A stretch of 64,000 nucleotides of DNA, taken from Devosia submarina (lineage in GTDB: Bacteria > Pseudomonadota > Alphaproteobacteria > Rhizobiales > Devosiaceae). How positions within the stretch are numbered: the first letter of the stretch is position 1; every line of letters starts with the position of its first letter. The notes beneath the pieces were generated by a model, which did not search any database, was not told where the DNA came from, and saw only the letters and a program-made list of their open reading frames with translations. The position numbers were made by a program, and so were the translations under genes. The stretch covers positions 1 through 64,000 of the forward strand of contig NZ_PYWB01000013.1 of assembly GCF_003056345.1 (NCBI RefSeq). The letters are read 5' to 3'. This document shows, one piece after another, positions 17,065 through 24,282 of this stretch.

Positions 17065-17453
17065 TGCTGATCCGACCAATTCGCACGTTGGAGGATTTTC
17101 GCGTCACTGGACGCGCCATCCATGCCTATTGCAGCCACTATTACCATTGCACCCATGACGCACAGCTGCGGCTTGAGGTACTGGCTGTCCATGTCGGCTG
17201 GAGCTTCGACTTCTACCTAGGCAAGGAATACCTTGCGGCACGGCTTATATGTTCGATCTGCGGTTGGCGCTATCCGACCTTCGCTCTGGGTCATGCCGGC
17301 ACACGGCCTGCGTTCTCCGGCACGCATGGGGCAGGGACCGCAATCCTGTCCACCGAAGAGCTCTTTAAGTTACAGCGAACGCGAGAGGCCAACATGGCCG
17401 GTGAGATGCCGTGGGTCGGTAAGCGCAAGGGTGGTCGCAAGTTTGGGCGGTAA
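17064..17453 (+). CDS. Zinc-ribbon-like small protein of the dnaE2-dinB cassette
   Basis: The 129-residue protein has two Cys/His clusters likely to bind zinc: CSHYYHCTH near residues 23-31 and CSICG near 63-67. A basic tail (VGKRKGGRKFGR) could contact nucleic acid. It resembles small Rhizobiales proteins I recall with the same AYC...C.H...CS.CG layout and no known function. Its ATG shares the final A of the dnaE2 stop (TGATG), so it is translationally coupled to the polymerase. That placement, where imuA/imuB usually sit, suggests an accessory role in damage-induced synthesis. This is an inference. Confidence 0.7.
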   Translation: MLIRPIRTLEDFRVTGRAIHAYCSHYYHCTHDAQLRLEVLAVHVGWSFDFYLGKEYLAARLICSICGWRYPTFALGHAGTRPAFSGTHGAGTAILSTEELFKLQRTREANMAGEMPWVGKRKGGRKFGR

Positions 17454-17519
17454 GGCAAGGCTGCTGACACGCCATGTCAGAGGCAGGAGAGATAAGATGG
17501 GGGTCCCAGGCGCAAGGAC

Positions 17520-18596
17520 ATGAGCATCCGCAAGATCATCCACATCGACATGGATGCCTTTTATGCGTCCGTCGAGCAGCGGGACAATCCCGAGCTGCGC
17601 GGGAAGCCTGTTGCCGTGGGACATGGCGCTGCCCGCGGTGTTGTTGCGGCTGCAAGCTATGAGGCCAGGGCGTTTGGCGTTCACTCGGCCATGGCGTCGG
17701 TCACTGCGATGCGGAAGTGCCCGCAGCTCATCTTCGTGCCCCCGCGTTTTGAGGTCTACAAAGCCGTATCCGCGCAGATCCGGGAGATCTTTACCGAGCA
17801 CACGACGCTGATCGAGCCATTGTCGTTGGACGAGGCCTATCTTGATGTTACCGAGAACCTGCAGAACATCCCACTGGCGACCGACATTGCCAATACGATC
17901 CGGAGGAGGATCAAGGAAGTGACGGGGCTGAACTCGTCGGCCGGGATCAGCTACAACAAGTTCCTGGCCAAGATGGCGTCTGGCTATCGCAAGCCAAACA
18001 ACTTCTTTGTCATCCCGCCGCAAAGAGGCGCTGCCTTCGTTGCCGCCTTGCCGATCGAGAAGTTCCATGGTGTTGGCCCTGCAACCGCGGCACGGATGCA
18101 CAAGCTTGGCATCACCACGGGAGCAGATCTGGCAGTCTTGTCGCTGGAGGAGGCAACCCGTATGTTCGGCAAGCATGCGCAATACTGGTATGATCTGGCC
18201 CGCGGCATCGACCACCGCGAGGTCAAACCGAACCGCGAGCGCAAGTCGGTCGGGGCGGAGGACACGTTCCGCAATGACATCACGACCATTGATGAGGCTC
18301 GCGAGCTGACCGCACCGTTAATGGAGAAGGTTTGGCGGGTGTGTCAGTCCCGTGATCTGCACGGTCGCACCGTAACGCTCAAGGTCAAGTATGCAGACTT
18401 CGAGCAGATCACACGATCAAGGAGCCGACCTGTTCCCGTCTCCAGTCTTCCCGAGCTTACCGGCGTGGTTGAGGATCTTCTGGCGCAAGTGTTTCCGCCG
18501 CGGCTTCCCATCCGTCTGCTGGGCGTAACGCTCTCAAGCTTCGGCAGCGCTGTGGAGGATCAGCCTTCTCAGATGGCGTTGCCTATCGAGCGCTGA
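17520..18596 (+). CDS. dinB: DNA polymerase IV (Y-family)
   Basis: The 358-residue protein is a complete Y-family polymerase. Metal-binding residues are Asp10 in HIDMDAFYASVE and Asp104-Glu105 in SLDEAYLD; the steric-gate region and the helix-hairpin-helix (FHGVGPATAARMHKLGI) are present. The C-terminus contains QMALPI (351-356), a probable beta-clamp binding motif. The start at 17520 follows AAGGAC. It lies 66 bp after the zinc-ribbon gene in the same direction and no separate LexA box was seen, so it is probably the last gene of the SOS operon. Confidence 0.95.
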   Translation: MSIRKIIHIDMDAFYASVEQRDNPELRGKPVAVGHGAARGVVAAASYEARAFGVHSAMASVTAMRKCPQLIFVPPRFEVYKAVSAQIREIFTEHTTLIEPLSLDEAYLDVTENLQNIPLATDIANTIRRRIKEVTGLNSSAGISYNKFLAKMASGYRKPNNFFVIPPQRGAAFVAALPIEKFHGVGPATAARMHKLGITTGADLAVLSLEEATRMFGKHAQYWYDLARGIDHREVKPNRERKSVGAEDTFRNDITTIDEARELTAPLMEKVWRVCQSRDLHGRTVTLKVKYADFEQITRSRSRPVPVSSLPELTGVVEDLLAQVFPPRLPIRLLGVTLSSFGSAVEDQPSQMALPIER

Positions 18597-18703
18597 ATGC
18601 GGGCGCAGCGGGAACCTCGTCAGGTTGCAGTTATCCAGCTTACTCCCGTTCTCCGCCTGCTCTGCAGAGCACCTATCCTGTTCTCACGCAACAGGAGGTG
18701 CAT

Positions 18704-18877
18704 ATGACTGAGAAGCGAAAGACAACTGCGCAATACCTGAATGGTCTGGCGGTGGCAGTACTGGCGACAACAGGAGGAGCCTATCTCGGCAACCATGTTC
18801 CAGGTGATGCTGTGCTCCTGGCACTGCTCGTGAGTGTGTCAGCCCATGCTCTGGCAGTCTGGATCGTGAGAGATTGA
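18704..18877 (+). CDS. Very small protein with two membrane helices
   Basis: This 57-codon gene has a strong AGGAGG site 7 bp before its ATG. The peptide starts MTEKRKTTAQYLN and contains two hydrophobic helices separated by a short loop (GNHVPGD), ending in WIVRD. I do not recognise the family. It follows dinB by 107 bp and converges with the tetR-type gene, so it may be transcribed from the cassette or alone. The good ribosome site and membrane pattern support a real gene. Confidence 0.65.
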   Translation: MTEKRKTTAQYLNGLAVAVLATTGGAYLGNHVPGDAVLLALLVSVSAHALAVWIVRD

Positions 18878-18898
18878 GTGTATTCCCAAAAGCTATGC

Positions 18899-19456
18899 TC
18901 AAGGGAGGTCCGACAAGAGGTAGCGCTGCACCGTCTCTCCTATAGCTCCGATAGCTTGCTGTGGAGCCAGATAGTCATCGCTCAAGTTCAGCACATAACG
19001 GCAATAGGCCAGGCCAAGGATCTGCGTCGCAACGAGGCTCGCCCGGCGCTGCGCGTCCTTGTCCCCCGCGATCCTGGTCACCATGGGAATGATTTGATTG
19101 TGCAGTATGGCTGAGACCTTCTCAGCGGCGATGGGGTTCGTCGCTGCCGTTCGAACCAACACCCGAAGCAAATCGTCGGCTTCGTTTCCCTCCCAGCGCT
19201 TGAAGAAATGCTCGATCAGGCGCTTGCCCAGGTGATCTTTGGGTACAGAACTCAGGTCAGGAAGTTCAAGGTCGATGGCTACGGCCCTCGCGAATAACTC
19301 TTCCTTACCGCCGAAGTATCGGCTGATCAGCGCGACGTTCACGCCAGCTTCTGCAGCAATGCCACGTACTGTGGTGCGCTCGAACCCATAGAGCGCGAAA
19401 TGGCGTCTGGCAGCACTCACCAACCGTTCCTGTGTTGCTTCGGAGTCTCGGCTCAT
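18899..19456 (-). CDS. TetR-family transcriptional regulator
   Basis: The 185-residue protein has the TetR N-terminal helix-turn-helix: TQERLVSAARRHFALYGFERTTVRGIAAEAGVNVALISRYFGGKEELF. A helical ligand domain follows, with a TetR_C-like pattern (LVRTAATNPIAAEKVSAILHNQIIPMV). It is divergent from an FAD monooxygenase with two similar dyads between them, the classic layout for a local repressor that responds to the enzyme's substrate. Confidence 0.9.
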   Translation of the reverse strand: MSRDSEATQERLVSAARRHFALYGFERTTVRGIAAEAGVNVALISRYFGGKEELFARAVAIDLELPDLSSVPKDHLGKRLIEHFFKRWEGNEADDLLRVLVRTAATNPIAAEKVSAILHNQIIPMVTRIAGDKDAQRRASLVATQILGLAYCRYVLNLSDDYLAPQQAIGAIGETVQRYLLSDLP

Positions 19457-19465
19457 ATGTACCTC

Positions 19466-19519
19466 ATGTAAACGCCTGTTGACATAGCGCTGGAACCGGA
19501 TGTAATCAAGCGTTTACAT
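19466..19519. promoter_or_regulatory. Twin TetR operators between tetR and the monooxygenase
   Basis: Two 20-bp dyads of the same form are present: ATGTAA-N8-TGACAT at 19466-19485 and ATGTAA-N8-TTACAT at 19500-19519. They are 34 bp apart start to start. The outer halves also make a perfect 10-bp inverted repeat (ATGTAAACGC and GCGTTTACAT). They flank the likely divergent promoters, and the second ends just before the ribosome site of the monooxygenase gene. Confidence 0.75.
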
Positions 19520-19530
19520 AGGAGGCGCTC

Positions 19531-20670
19531 ATGATCGAAACAACAGACGTACTGATCGTTGGAGCAGGTCCCGCTGGTTTGGCCACCGCAATTGGACTGG
19601 CTCAGGCCGGAGTGGAGTTTCGCATTGTTGATGCCTTGCCTGCGGCGCAGAACACCTCGCGGGCCGCTGTTATTCACGCCGCAACTCTGGAAACACTTGG
19701 TCGGCTTAAGGTTGCCGAACAGCTCATCTCGCAGGGTATCAAGACGCCAGACTTCAGGGTTCGACAGCGTGACCGGGTGCTTCTGGAGGCACGGTTCTCT
19801 GTCCTTGATAGCGCAACGCCTTATGCGCTGATGATCCCGCAAGATGAAACCGAGGCGGTATTAACTACCCGGCTTGCACAGCTAGGCCATCAGGTCAGCC
19901 GGGCCGCGCAGGTTGTGGAGTTCGCACGCCAGCAAGACAGGGTCGTTGCTCGCATCTCCAGTGCATCGGGCGATCAGAGCATAGCAGCTCGCTTCATCAT
20001 CGGGGCTGACGGAGAGAAAAGTCTGGTACGCACAAGTGCGGGCATTGGCTTCCCCGGCAAAACCTATGGGTCATTCCTGCTCGCCGATGTTCACATGGAC
20101 TGGCCCATTGCTGTAAGCGAGGTAAGTCTTTTTTTCGCTCAAGGAGGGACGCTGGTCGTCGCACCAATGTCGCGGTCTCGCTTCCGAGTGGTCGCGCAAC
20201 TGGCAGACGCTCCAGCGCAGCCAAGCACGGCAGATGTACAGCGCCTAATCGATCTTCGGGGGCCCAGTCGCGGCGTAAAGGTTCATGATGTTATTTGGGG
20301 CTCGCGTTTCCAGGTCCACCATAAGATTGCGGATCGTTTCCGTGATGGACCGTTCCTGCTCGTCGGCGATGCTGCTCATGTGCACAGCCCAGCAGGAGGG
20401 CAGGGCATGAACTTAGGGGTACGCGATGCTGAAGCGCTAGCATCAGCGCTGACGGATTTTCTGCGGCATGGTGGCACGCAGCTCGACGAGTACGCAGCGG
20501 CAAGACGTGCATCTGCGCAGCAGGTTCTTGATCGAACCGATCGACTTACCAGGCTTGCTACACTGAAGTCACAGGCACCAAGATGGCTGCGCGATCGGGT
20601 GCTCACGTTGGTCGGGCGATCTCCAGTCGTCCGCAAACGGATTGCGCAGATGCTTGCCGGTTTTGCTTGA
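19531..20670 (+). CDS. FAD-dependent aromatic monooxygenase (PHBH-like)
   Basis: The 379-residue protein has the three flavoprotein-hydroxylase signatures: GAGPAGLATAIGLAQAGV for the FAD Rossmann fold, the DG motif in FIIGADGEKSLVR, and GDAAHVHSPAGGQGMNLGVRDAEAL. It is a class A monooxygenase that uses NAD(P)H and oxygen on aromatic substrates such as phenols or polyketide-like compounds. AGGAGG precedes the ATG. It lacks the C-terminal thioredoxin-like domain of phenol hydroxylases. The natural substrate is unknown; control by the divergent TetR protein is likely. Confidence 0.9.
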   Translation: MIETTDVLIVGAGPAGLATAIGLAQAGVEFRIVDALPAAQNTSRAAVIHAATLETLGRLKVAEQLISQGIKTPDFRVRQRDRVLLEARFSVLDSATPYALMIPQDETEAVLTTRLAQLGHQVSRAAQVVEFARQQDRVVARISSASGDQSIAARFIIGADGEKSLVRTSAGIGFPGKTYGSFLLADVHMDWPIAVSEVSLFFAQGGTLVVAPMSRSRFRVVAQLADAPAQPSTADVQRLIDLRGPSRGVKVHDVIWGSRFQVHHKIADRFRDGPFLLVGDAAHVHSPAGGQGMNLGVRDAEALASALTDFLRHGGTQLDEYAAARRASAQQVLDRTDRLTRLATLKSQAPRWLRDRVLTLVGRSPVVRKRIAQMLAGFA

Positions 20671-20997
20671 CCATGTCTGCCCAGCGGCATGTGTTCGAAA
20701 AGGGTTTGATCCAACTCTGTAGCCAGCTTTGTCCAACGAAGCTCAGCCGCAAACTCCAGGCGATCGGAAGTCGCTAGGCTGCGAACCAGTTCAAAGTCGA
20801 ATGGGGCAGGGCCGGTTTCGACCCCATTTCTGTCACTCACAGCAAATTACGAAATCCAGAAAGCGGCCATTCATAGCCCCGCGATGAAATCGGCCTTGTG
20901 CAGCTTGTTGGACGGTTCCTCGGAGGAAACGTGTATAGCCTTCTTGTCGGTTGCTGCCTGAGTTCGCTCCCCGTCAGGCGGCAAAGGCCAACCTGGG
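20671..20997. other. Intergenic stretch with only doubtful coding traces
   Basis: About 330 bp. On the minus strand a frame from 20840 reads MSDRNGVETGPAPFDFELVRS and continues into the antisense of the monooxygenase gene. It may be a gene fragment, but it has no recognised domain and no natural end, so it is not called as a gene. Confidence 0.4.
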
Positions 20998-21466
20998 CTA
21001 CAGCCGAGCTCCAATCGTCTCCATCTGCTCGATCTCGCGTCGTTGCGCCTCGATGATGTCGCCGCAGAGCTGCACCAGTTCCTGATCCGTATGTCTGCCT
21101 CACGACATATAAGGATGGCACCGGAATGGTGCTGATCATGGAACGGATGAACTGGCGGTCATCGATCAACGCCTGCGAACGTGTGCCCAGAATGAGCCGA
21201 CCGTCAGCACGGCGAAAAGCACTAGAGGATGATATTCACGCCCTACTGGGAAACATGCCCGGCATAGCGGCGAGCATGAATATGCCCGTGGGCGCCCACA
21301 TGGCCACGGCCATGTAGAACATGTTGAGGTTGTTCCGGAAATCGCCCGGGCCATTGATCATGGAGAACATCACCACGTACATGACGATGAAGCCCAGGAT
21401 CATGTTGATCCAGAACTTCAGGTGGGGGTGTCCTTTGCCGCCGTGGCCGCGATGCTTGTCCTGCAA
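20998..21466 (-). pseudogene. DUF305 membrane-anchored protein gene with frameshifts
   Basis: The ORF from 21466 encodes an N-terminal membrane part (KFWINMILGFIVMYVVMFSMI, then FYMAVAMWAPTGIFMLAAMPGMF). The frame then breaks. The next pieces, read in other frames, are VLFAVLTVGSFWAHVR, ALIDDRQFIRSMI, the DUF305-like HHSGAILICREADIR, and QLCGDIIEAQRREIEQME, ending at the TAG at 20998-21000. At least three frameshifts are needed to join them. DUF305 proteins are copper-associated. An intact DUF305 gene of a different length lies 1.9 kb away in the copper block. Confidence 0.8.
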
Positions 21467-21584
21467 CTGGGCGGGTTGTCCATGTTCGGTCGTTTTCGCT
21501 TTCCTCGGTGTCGCACAGTTCAGGCGAGTGAAAGCCTCGGTGCTGTTTACCGCAAGCGCTTTGGTCAGTGCTCGCCCTGTTTAA

Positions 21585-21598
21585 TTGCGCTGGCGCAA
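21585..21598 (+). promoter_or_regulatory. NnrR/FNR-family operator upstream of nirK
   Basis: TTGCG-CTGG-CGCAA is a perfect 5-bp dyad with a 4-bp spacer. It matches the TTGCG-N4-CGCAA form recognised by NnrR-type nitric-oxide-responsive Crp/Fnr regulators of denitrification genes. It lies 57 bp upstream of the nirK ATG. The regulator is not encoded in this window. Confidence 0.75.
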
Positions 21599-21655
21599 CG
21601 AACCAAAGCTGCAGGCAGGCTATTGTGAGCTCAACAATATCGAAAAGGACACCAC

Positions 21656-22756
21656 ATGCGCGCGCCCAATCGCCTACTCCCCGTCCTGGCAGCTATTTTG
21701 ATGTTGGTCACCTCTGCCGGAGCCGTTTCGGCAGCCGGGTCTCATGAGCATCCTGAGGAGAACGGCACAGCCGCTGTGCCGCTCGACATTGTTCGGAAGG
21801 CTACCGATCTGCCGGCATGGGAGAGCCGTGCGCCGCAGACCATCATGATAGACCTTGAAACAGTGGAGGTGACCGGAGCGCTCGCGGATGGCGCCACCTA
21901 CCATTACTGGACCTTCAACAGGAAAGTGCCAGGGCCCTTCGTGCGGGCTCGCGTGGGCGACACCATCAAGGTCAGCCTCCACAATGCCTCCGACAGTTCG
22001 GAACCCCACAGTGTCGACTTCCATGCTGCCACAGGCCCGGGCGGCGGCGGGGTGGCAACCCATGCAGAAGCGGGCGAAACCCGGGAGTTCTCCTTCAAGG
22101 CCCTAAAGCCTGGACTCTACGTGTACCATTGCGCCGTGCCATCAGTGGCACAACACATCTCAAATGGGATGTACGGTTTAATCTTGGTCGAGCCCGAAGA
22201 AGGGCTGCCGCCCGTGGATAGAGAATTCTATGTCATGCAGGGGGAGCTCTATACCGCTGAGGCATTTGGTACGCAGGGTAACCTGCAAGGGAGTGTGGAG
22301 AAGCTCGGGGCTGAACAGCCTGAGTACTACGTCTTCAACGGTGCCGCCGAAGCACTTACTGGTGACAATGCGCTGATGGCCGAAACAGGCGAGACCATCC
22401 GGATCTATTTCGGCGTTGGTGGGCCAAACAAAGACTCCAGCTTCCATGTCATCGGAGAAATATTCGATCGCGCTTATCAGCTGGGATCATTCGCCAGCCC
22501 ACCGATGCTGGATGTTGGTACTATCTCTGTGCCGCCAGGCAGTGCTGCTGTGGTGGATATGACGCTGGAGGTGCCGGGGGAGTTCAACCTGGTTGATCAT
22601 GCACTTTCGCGAGCCGAACGTGGCCTCCTTGGCAAGCTGGTCGTCACCGGCAAAGAGCAGCCGGATATCTTCGATGCGCCTGGCCTAAGCTCTGCTGAAC
22701 CCGAATTTGGACATAAGCCTGAACCTGAACTGGACGTGGGCCACACACATGGCTGA
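21656..22756 (+). CDS. nirK: Copper-containing nitrite reductase
   Basis: The 366-residue periplasmic enzyme reduces nitrite to nitric oxide. It has a signal peptide (cleavage near VSAAG) and two cupredoxin domains. Type 1 copper ligands are His118, Cys159, His167 and Met172 (YHCAVPSVAQHISNGM). Type 2 ligands are His123, His158 and His315; catalytic Asp121 and His264 are also present. The His-rich ends (SHEHPEENG and GHTHG) are unusual and could bind metal. An NnrR-type box precedes it and a DUF411 gene follows 46 bp later. No nor or nos genes are in the window. Confidence 0.95.
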   Translation: MRAPNRLLPVLAAILMLVTSAGAVSAAGSHEHPEENGTAAVPLDIVRKATDLPAWESRAPQTIMIDLETVEVTGALADGATYHYWTFNRKVPGPFVRARVGDTIKVSLHNASDSSEPHSVDFHAATGPGGGGVATHAEAGETREFSFKALKPGLYVYHCAVPSVAQHISNGMYGLILVEPEEGLPPVDREFYVMQGELYTAEAFGTQGNLQGSVEKLGAEQPEYYVFNGAAEALTGDNALMAETGETIRIYFGVGGPNKDSSFHVIGEIFDRAYQLGSFASPPMLDVGTISVPPGSAAVVDMTLEVPGEFNLVDHALSRAERGLLGKLVVTGKEQPDIFDAPGLSSAEPEFGHKPEPELDVGHTHG

Positions 22757-22802
22757 AATTCGGTATTCAATACCGAGCAGGATCCTTTGAAGGAATAAGT
22801 AG

Positions 22803-23285
22803 ATGAAGGTTTTCACCCGCAGATCGGCCCTATTTCTGGGCGCAGCCGCCTGGGGGCTGACGATCATACCCGCTTTCAGCGTCGAGAACGTCCAGGCTGT
22901 GATAGTCTGGAAAGATCGGTATTGTGGCTGCTGCGGTGGTTGGATGGCCCATATGCGAGCAAACGGTTTTTCCGTTCAGGCTGCCGATGTCGAAGACATG
23001 GAGGCGGTGAAGAACGCAAGAGGCATTCCTCTGGAGCTTCGCTCCTGCCACACAGCCCTCATCGGCGACTACCTCATTGAAGGCCATGTGCCGGTTGGCG
23101 CCATAAACAGGCTGCTGGAAACGAGACCTGCAAACGTCTCAGGCCTAGCTGTCGCAGGCATGCCGCTCGGTTCGCCGGGCATGAGCGCACCGCAAGGCTA
23201 TCCGCCGGACAACTACGACGTGATCTCGTTTGGAAACGCCGAGCAATCCGTGTTCATGCGCTTTGCCGGTGAGCAACGGCTTTAG
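22803..23285 (+). CDS. DUF411 periplasmic metal-binding protein
   Basis: The 160-residue protein begins with a twin-arginine-like signal (MKVFTRRSALFLGAAAW) and carries the DUF411 hallmarks: the thioredoxin-like YCGCCGGWMAHM segment, CHTALIGDYLIEGHVP and GMPLGSPGM. DUF411 proteins are found with copper-resistance genes and are thought to bind metal. The gene lies 46 bp after nirK, so it is probably co-transcribed. A role in supplying copper to NirK is attractive but unproven. It ends at a bidirectional terminator. Confidence 0.88.
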   Translation: MKVFTRRSALFLGAAAWGLTIIPAFSVENVQAVIVWKDRYCGCCGGWMAHMRANGFSVQAADVEDMEAVKNARGIPLELRSCHTALIGDYLIEGHVPVGAINRLLETRPANVSGLAVAGMPLGSPGMSAPQGYPPDNYDVISFGNAEQSVFMRFAGEQRL

Positions 23286-23308
23286 TTGCAGCAGACTGGG
23301 GGACAAGT

Positions 23309-23333
23309 GAAGGGGCGCTATATGCGCCCCTTC
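23309..23333. terminator. Shared terminator between convergent DUF411 and DUF305 genes
   Basis: GAAGGGGCGC (23309-23318) and GCGCCCCTTC (23324-23333) form a perfect 10-bp stem with a 5-nt loop. It lies between the stops of the two convergent genes and probably serves both. The flanking T content is modest. Confidence 0.75.
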
Positions 23334-23341
23334 TGCTTTGC

Positions 23342-23803
23342 CTAATTCTGCGCTTCAGCGGGAGCCTGCTCCTCAAGCCAGGACATCATTTCGGCGATCT
23401 CCTGCTCTTGGGAGTCGATGATCTTCTGCGCCATGGCCTTGGCGTCTTCGTTGTCACCATGCTCGAGCTCAGCCTTAGCCATGTTTACCGCACTCTGGTG
23501 GTGGGGGATCATGCCGCAGACGAATGCTACGTCCACGTCCTCGGCCATCATGCCCATCATCATCTGCTGGTTCATCTCATCCATGCCCTCCATCAGGGCC
23601 ATGTGAGCTTCATCCATCTGTCCTGGTTCCATGGACATTTCTTCCATCGGATGCTCGCCGCCGGTCATGCAGATATCGGGAAGCTGCATCTGGCCTGAGG
23701 CCATGTTCGACATGTCATGCCCCCCGTGTTCCTGAGCGAGAAGGGTTCCTGACGAGGCAGCGAGCAGCACACCAGCTACAGCAGTTACTTTGAAGAAGTT
23801 CAT
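23342..23803 (-). CDS. DUF305 periplasmic copper-associated protein (CopM-like)
   Basis: The 153-residue protein has a signal peptide (cleavage after GTLLAQ), a Met/His-rich segment (EHGGHDMSNMASGQMQ) and a DUF305 helical domain with the conserved FVCGMIPHHQSAVNMAKAELEHG followed by AQKIIDSQEQEIAEMMSWL. DUF305 proteins bind copper and contribute to copper tolerance. It is the last gene of the copA-led operon and converges with nirK-DUF411. Confidence 0.88.
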   Translation of the reverse strand: MNFFKVTAVAGVLLAASSGTLLAQEHGGHDMSNMASGQMQLPDICMTGGEHPMEEMSMEPGQMDEAHMALMEGMDEMNQQMMMGMMAEDVDVAFVCGMIPHHQSAVNMAKAELEHGDNEDAKAMAQKIIDSQEQEIAEMMSWLEEQAPAEAQN

Positions 23804-23845
23804 TTGTTCATTCCTGAAAAGTTTCCAAACGGGTAATCGGAAGGG

Positions 23846-24208
23846 TCAGGAATGCCTTGGTGGTCGATCAAGGCGCGCGATGGGCCAGCTCACATTGACA
23901 GGGGTGGACACAGGGTGGCGCGGAGATCGGTTCCAACTGGGAGGAGTGGCAGAAGCAGGTCCCGGTAAGGCAGCGAGGCACAATCCCACTCCGCAACATT
24001 CAGGCAAAGTGTGATGATGCTGCTCGCAAGCCAAAACGCCGCAGTCGTTATCGGGATGAACCTGGTCTTGATGCTGGTGGTGAGCAACGGCAAGCTGACT
24101 TGCCATCGCGCTGTGGTGCAGTGTCATGGCCGACACCACAGCCAGCACGACGGCAATGATTATCCGCAAGCGCCACCTGCGGCTATGCTCCAAGCGGTCA
24201 CGTTTCAT
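23846..24208 (-). CDS. Cys/His-rich exported hypothetical protein in the copper operon
   Basis: I do not recognise this roughly 120-residue protein. It has a basic start and a hydrophobic segment (LRIIIAVVLAVVSAMTL), then a dense Cys/His region: AHHQHQDQVHPDNDCG, CEQHHH and PECCGVGLC. The pattern suggests a periplasmic or membrane-tethered metal binder. It lies between copA and the DUF305 gene on the same strand, with gaps of 74 and 42 bp. The start could be five codons earlier at a GTG. The Pro/Arg-rich C-terminus is of low complexity. Confidence 0.6.
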   Translation of the reverse strand: MKRDRLEHSRRWRLRIIIAVVLAVVSAMTLHHSAMASQLAVAHHQHQDQVHPDNDCGVLACEQHHHTLPECCGVGLCLAALPGPASATPPSWNRSPRHPVSTPVNVSWPIARLDRPPRHS

Positions 24209-24282
24209 GGCAACTGAACCCACACATCTTTGTACGGTTCCTCATGTAATTCGGGCAAGGGGCAGCAAGCATATCCATCGAC

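Noticed and set aside
20668..20840. A minus-strand frame beginning MSDRNGVETGPAPFDFELV
   Set aside because: It runs into the antisense of the monooxygenase gene without a natural stop, and no family was recognised.
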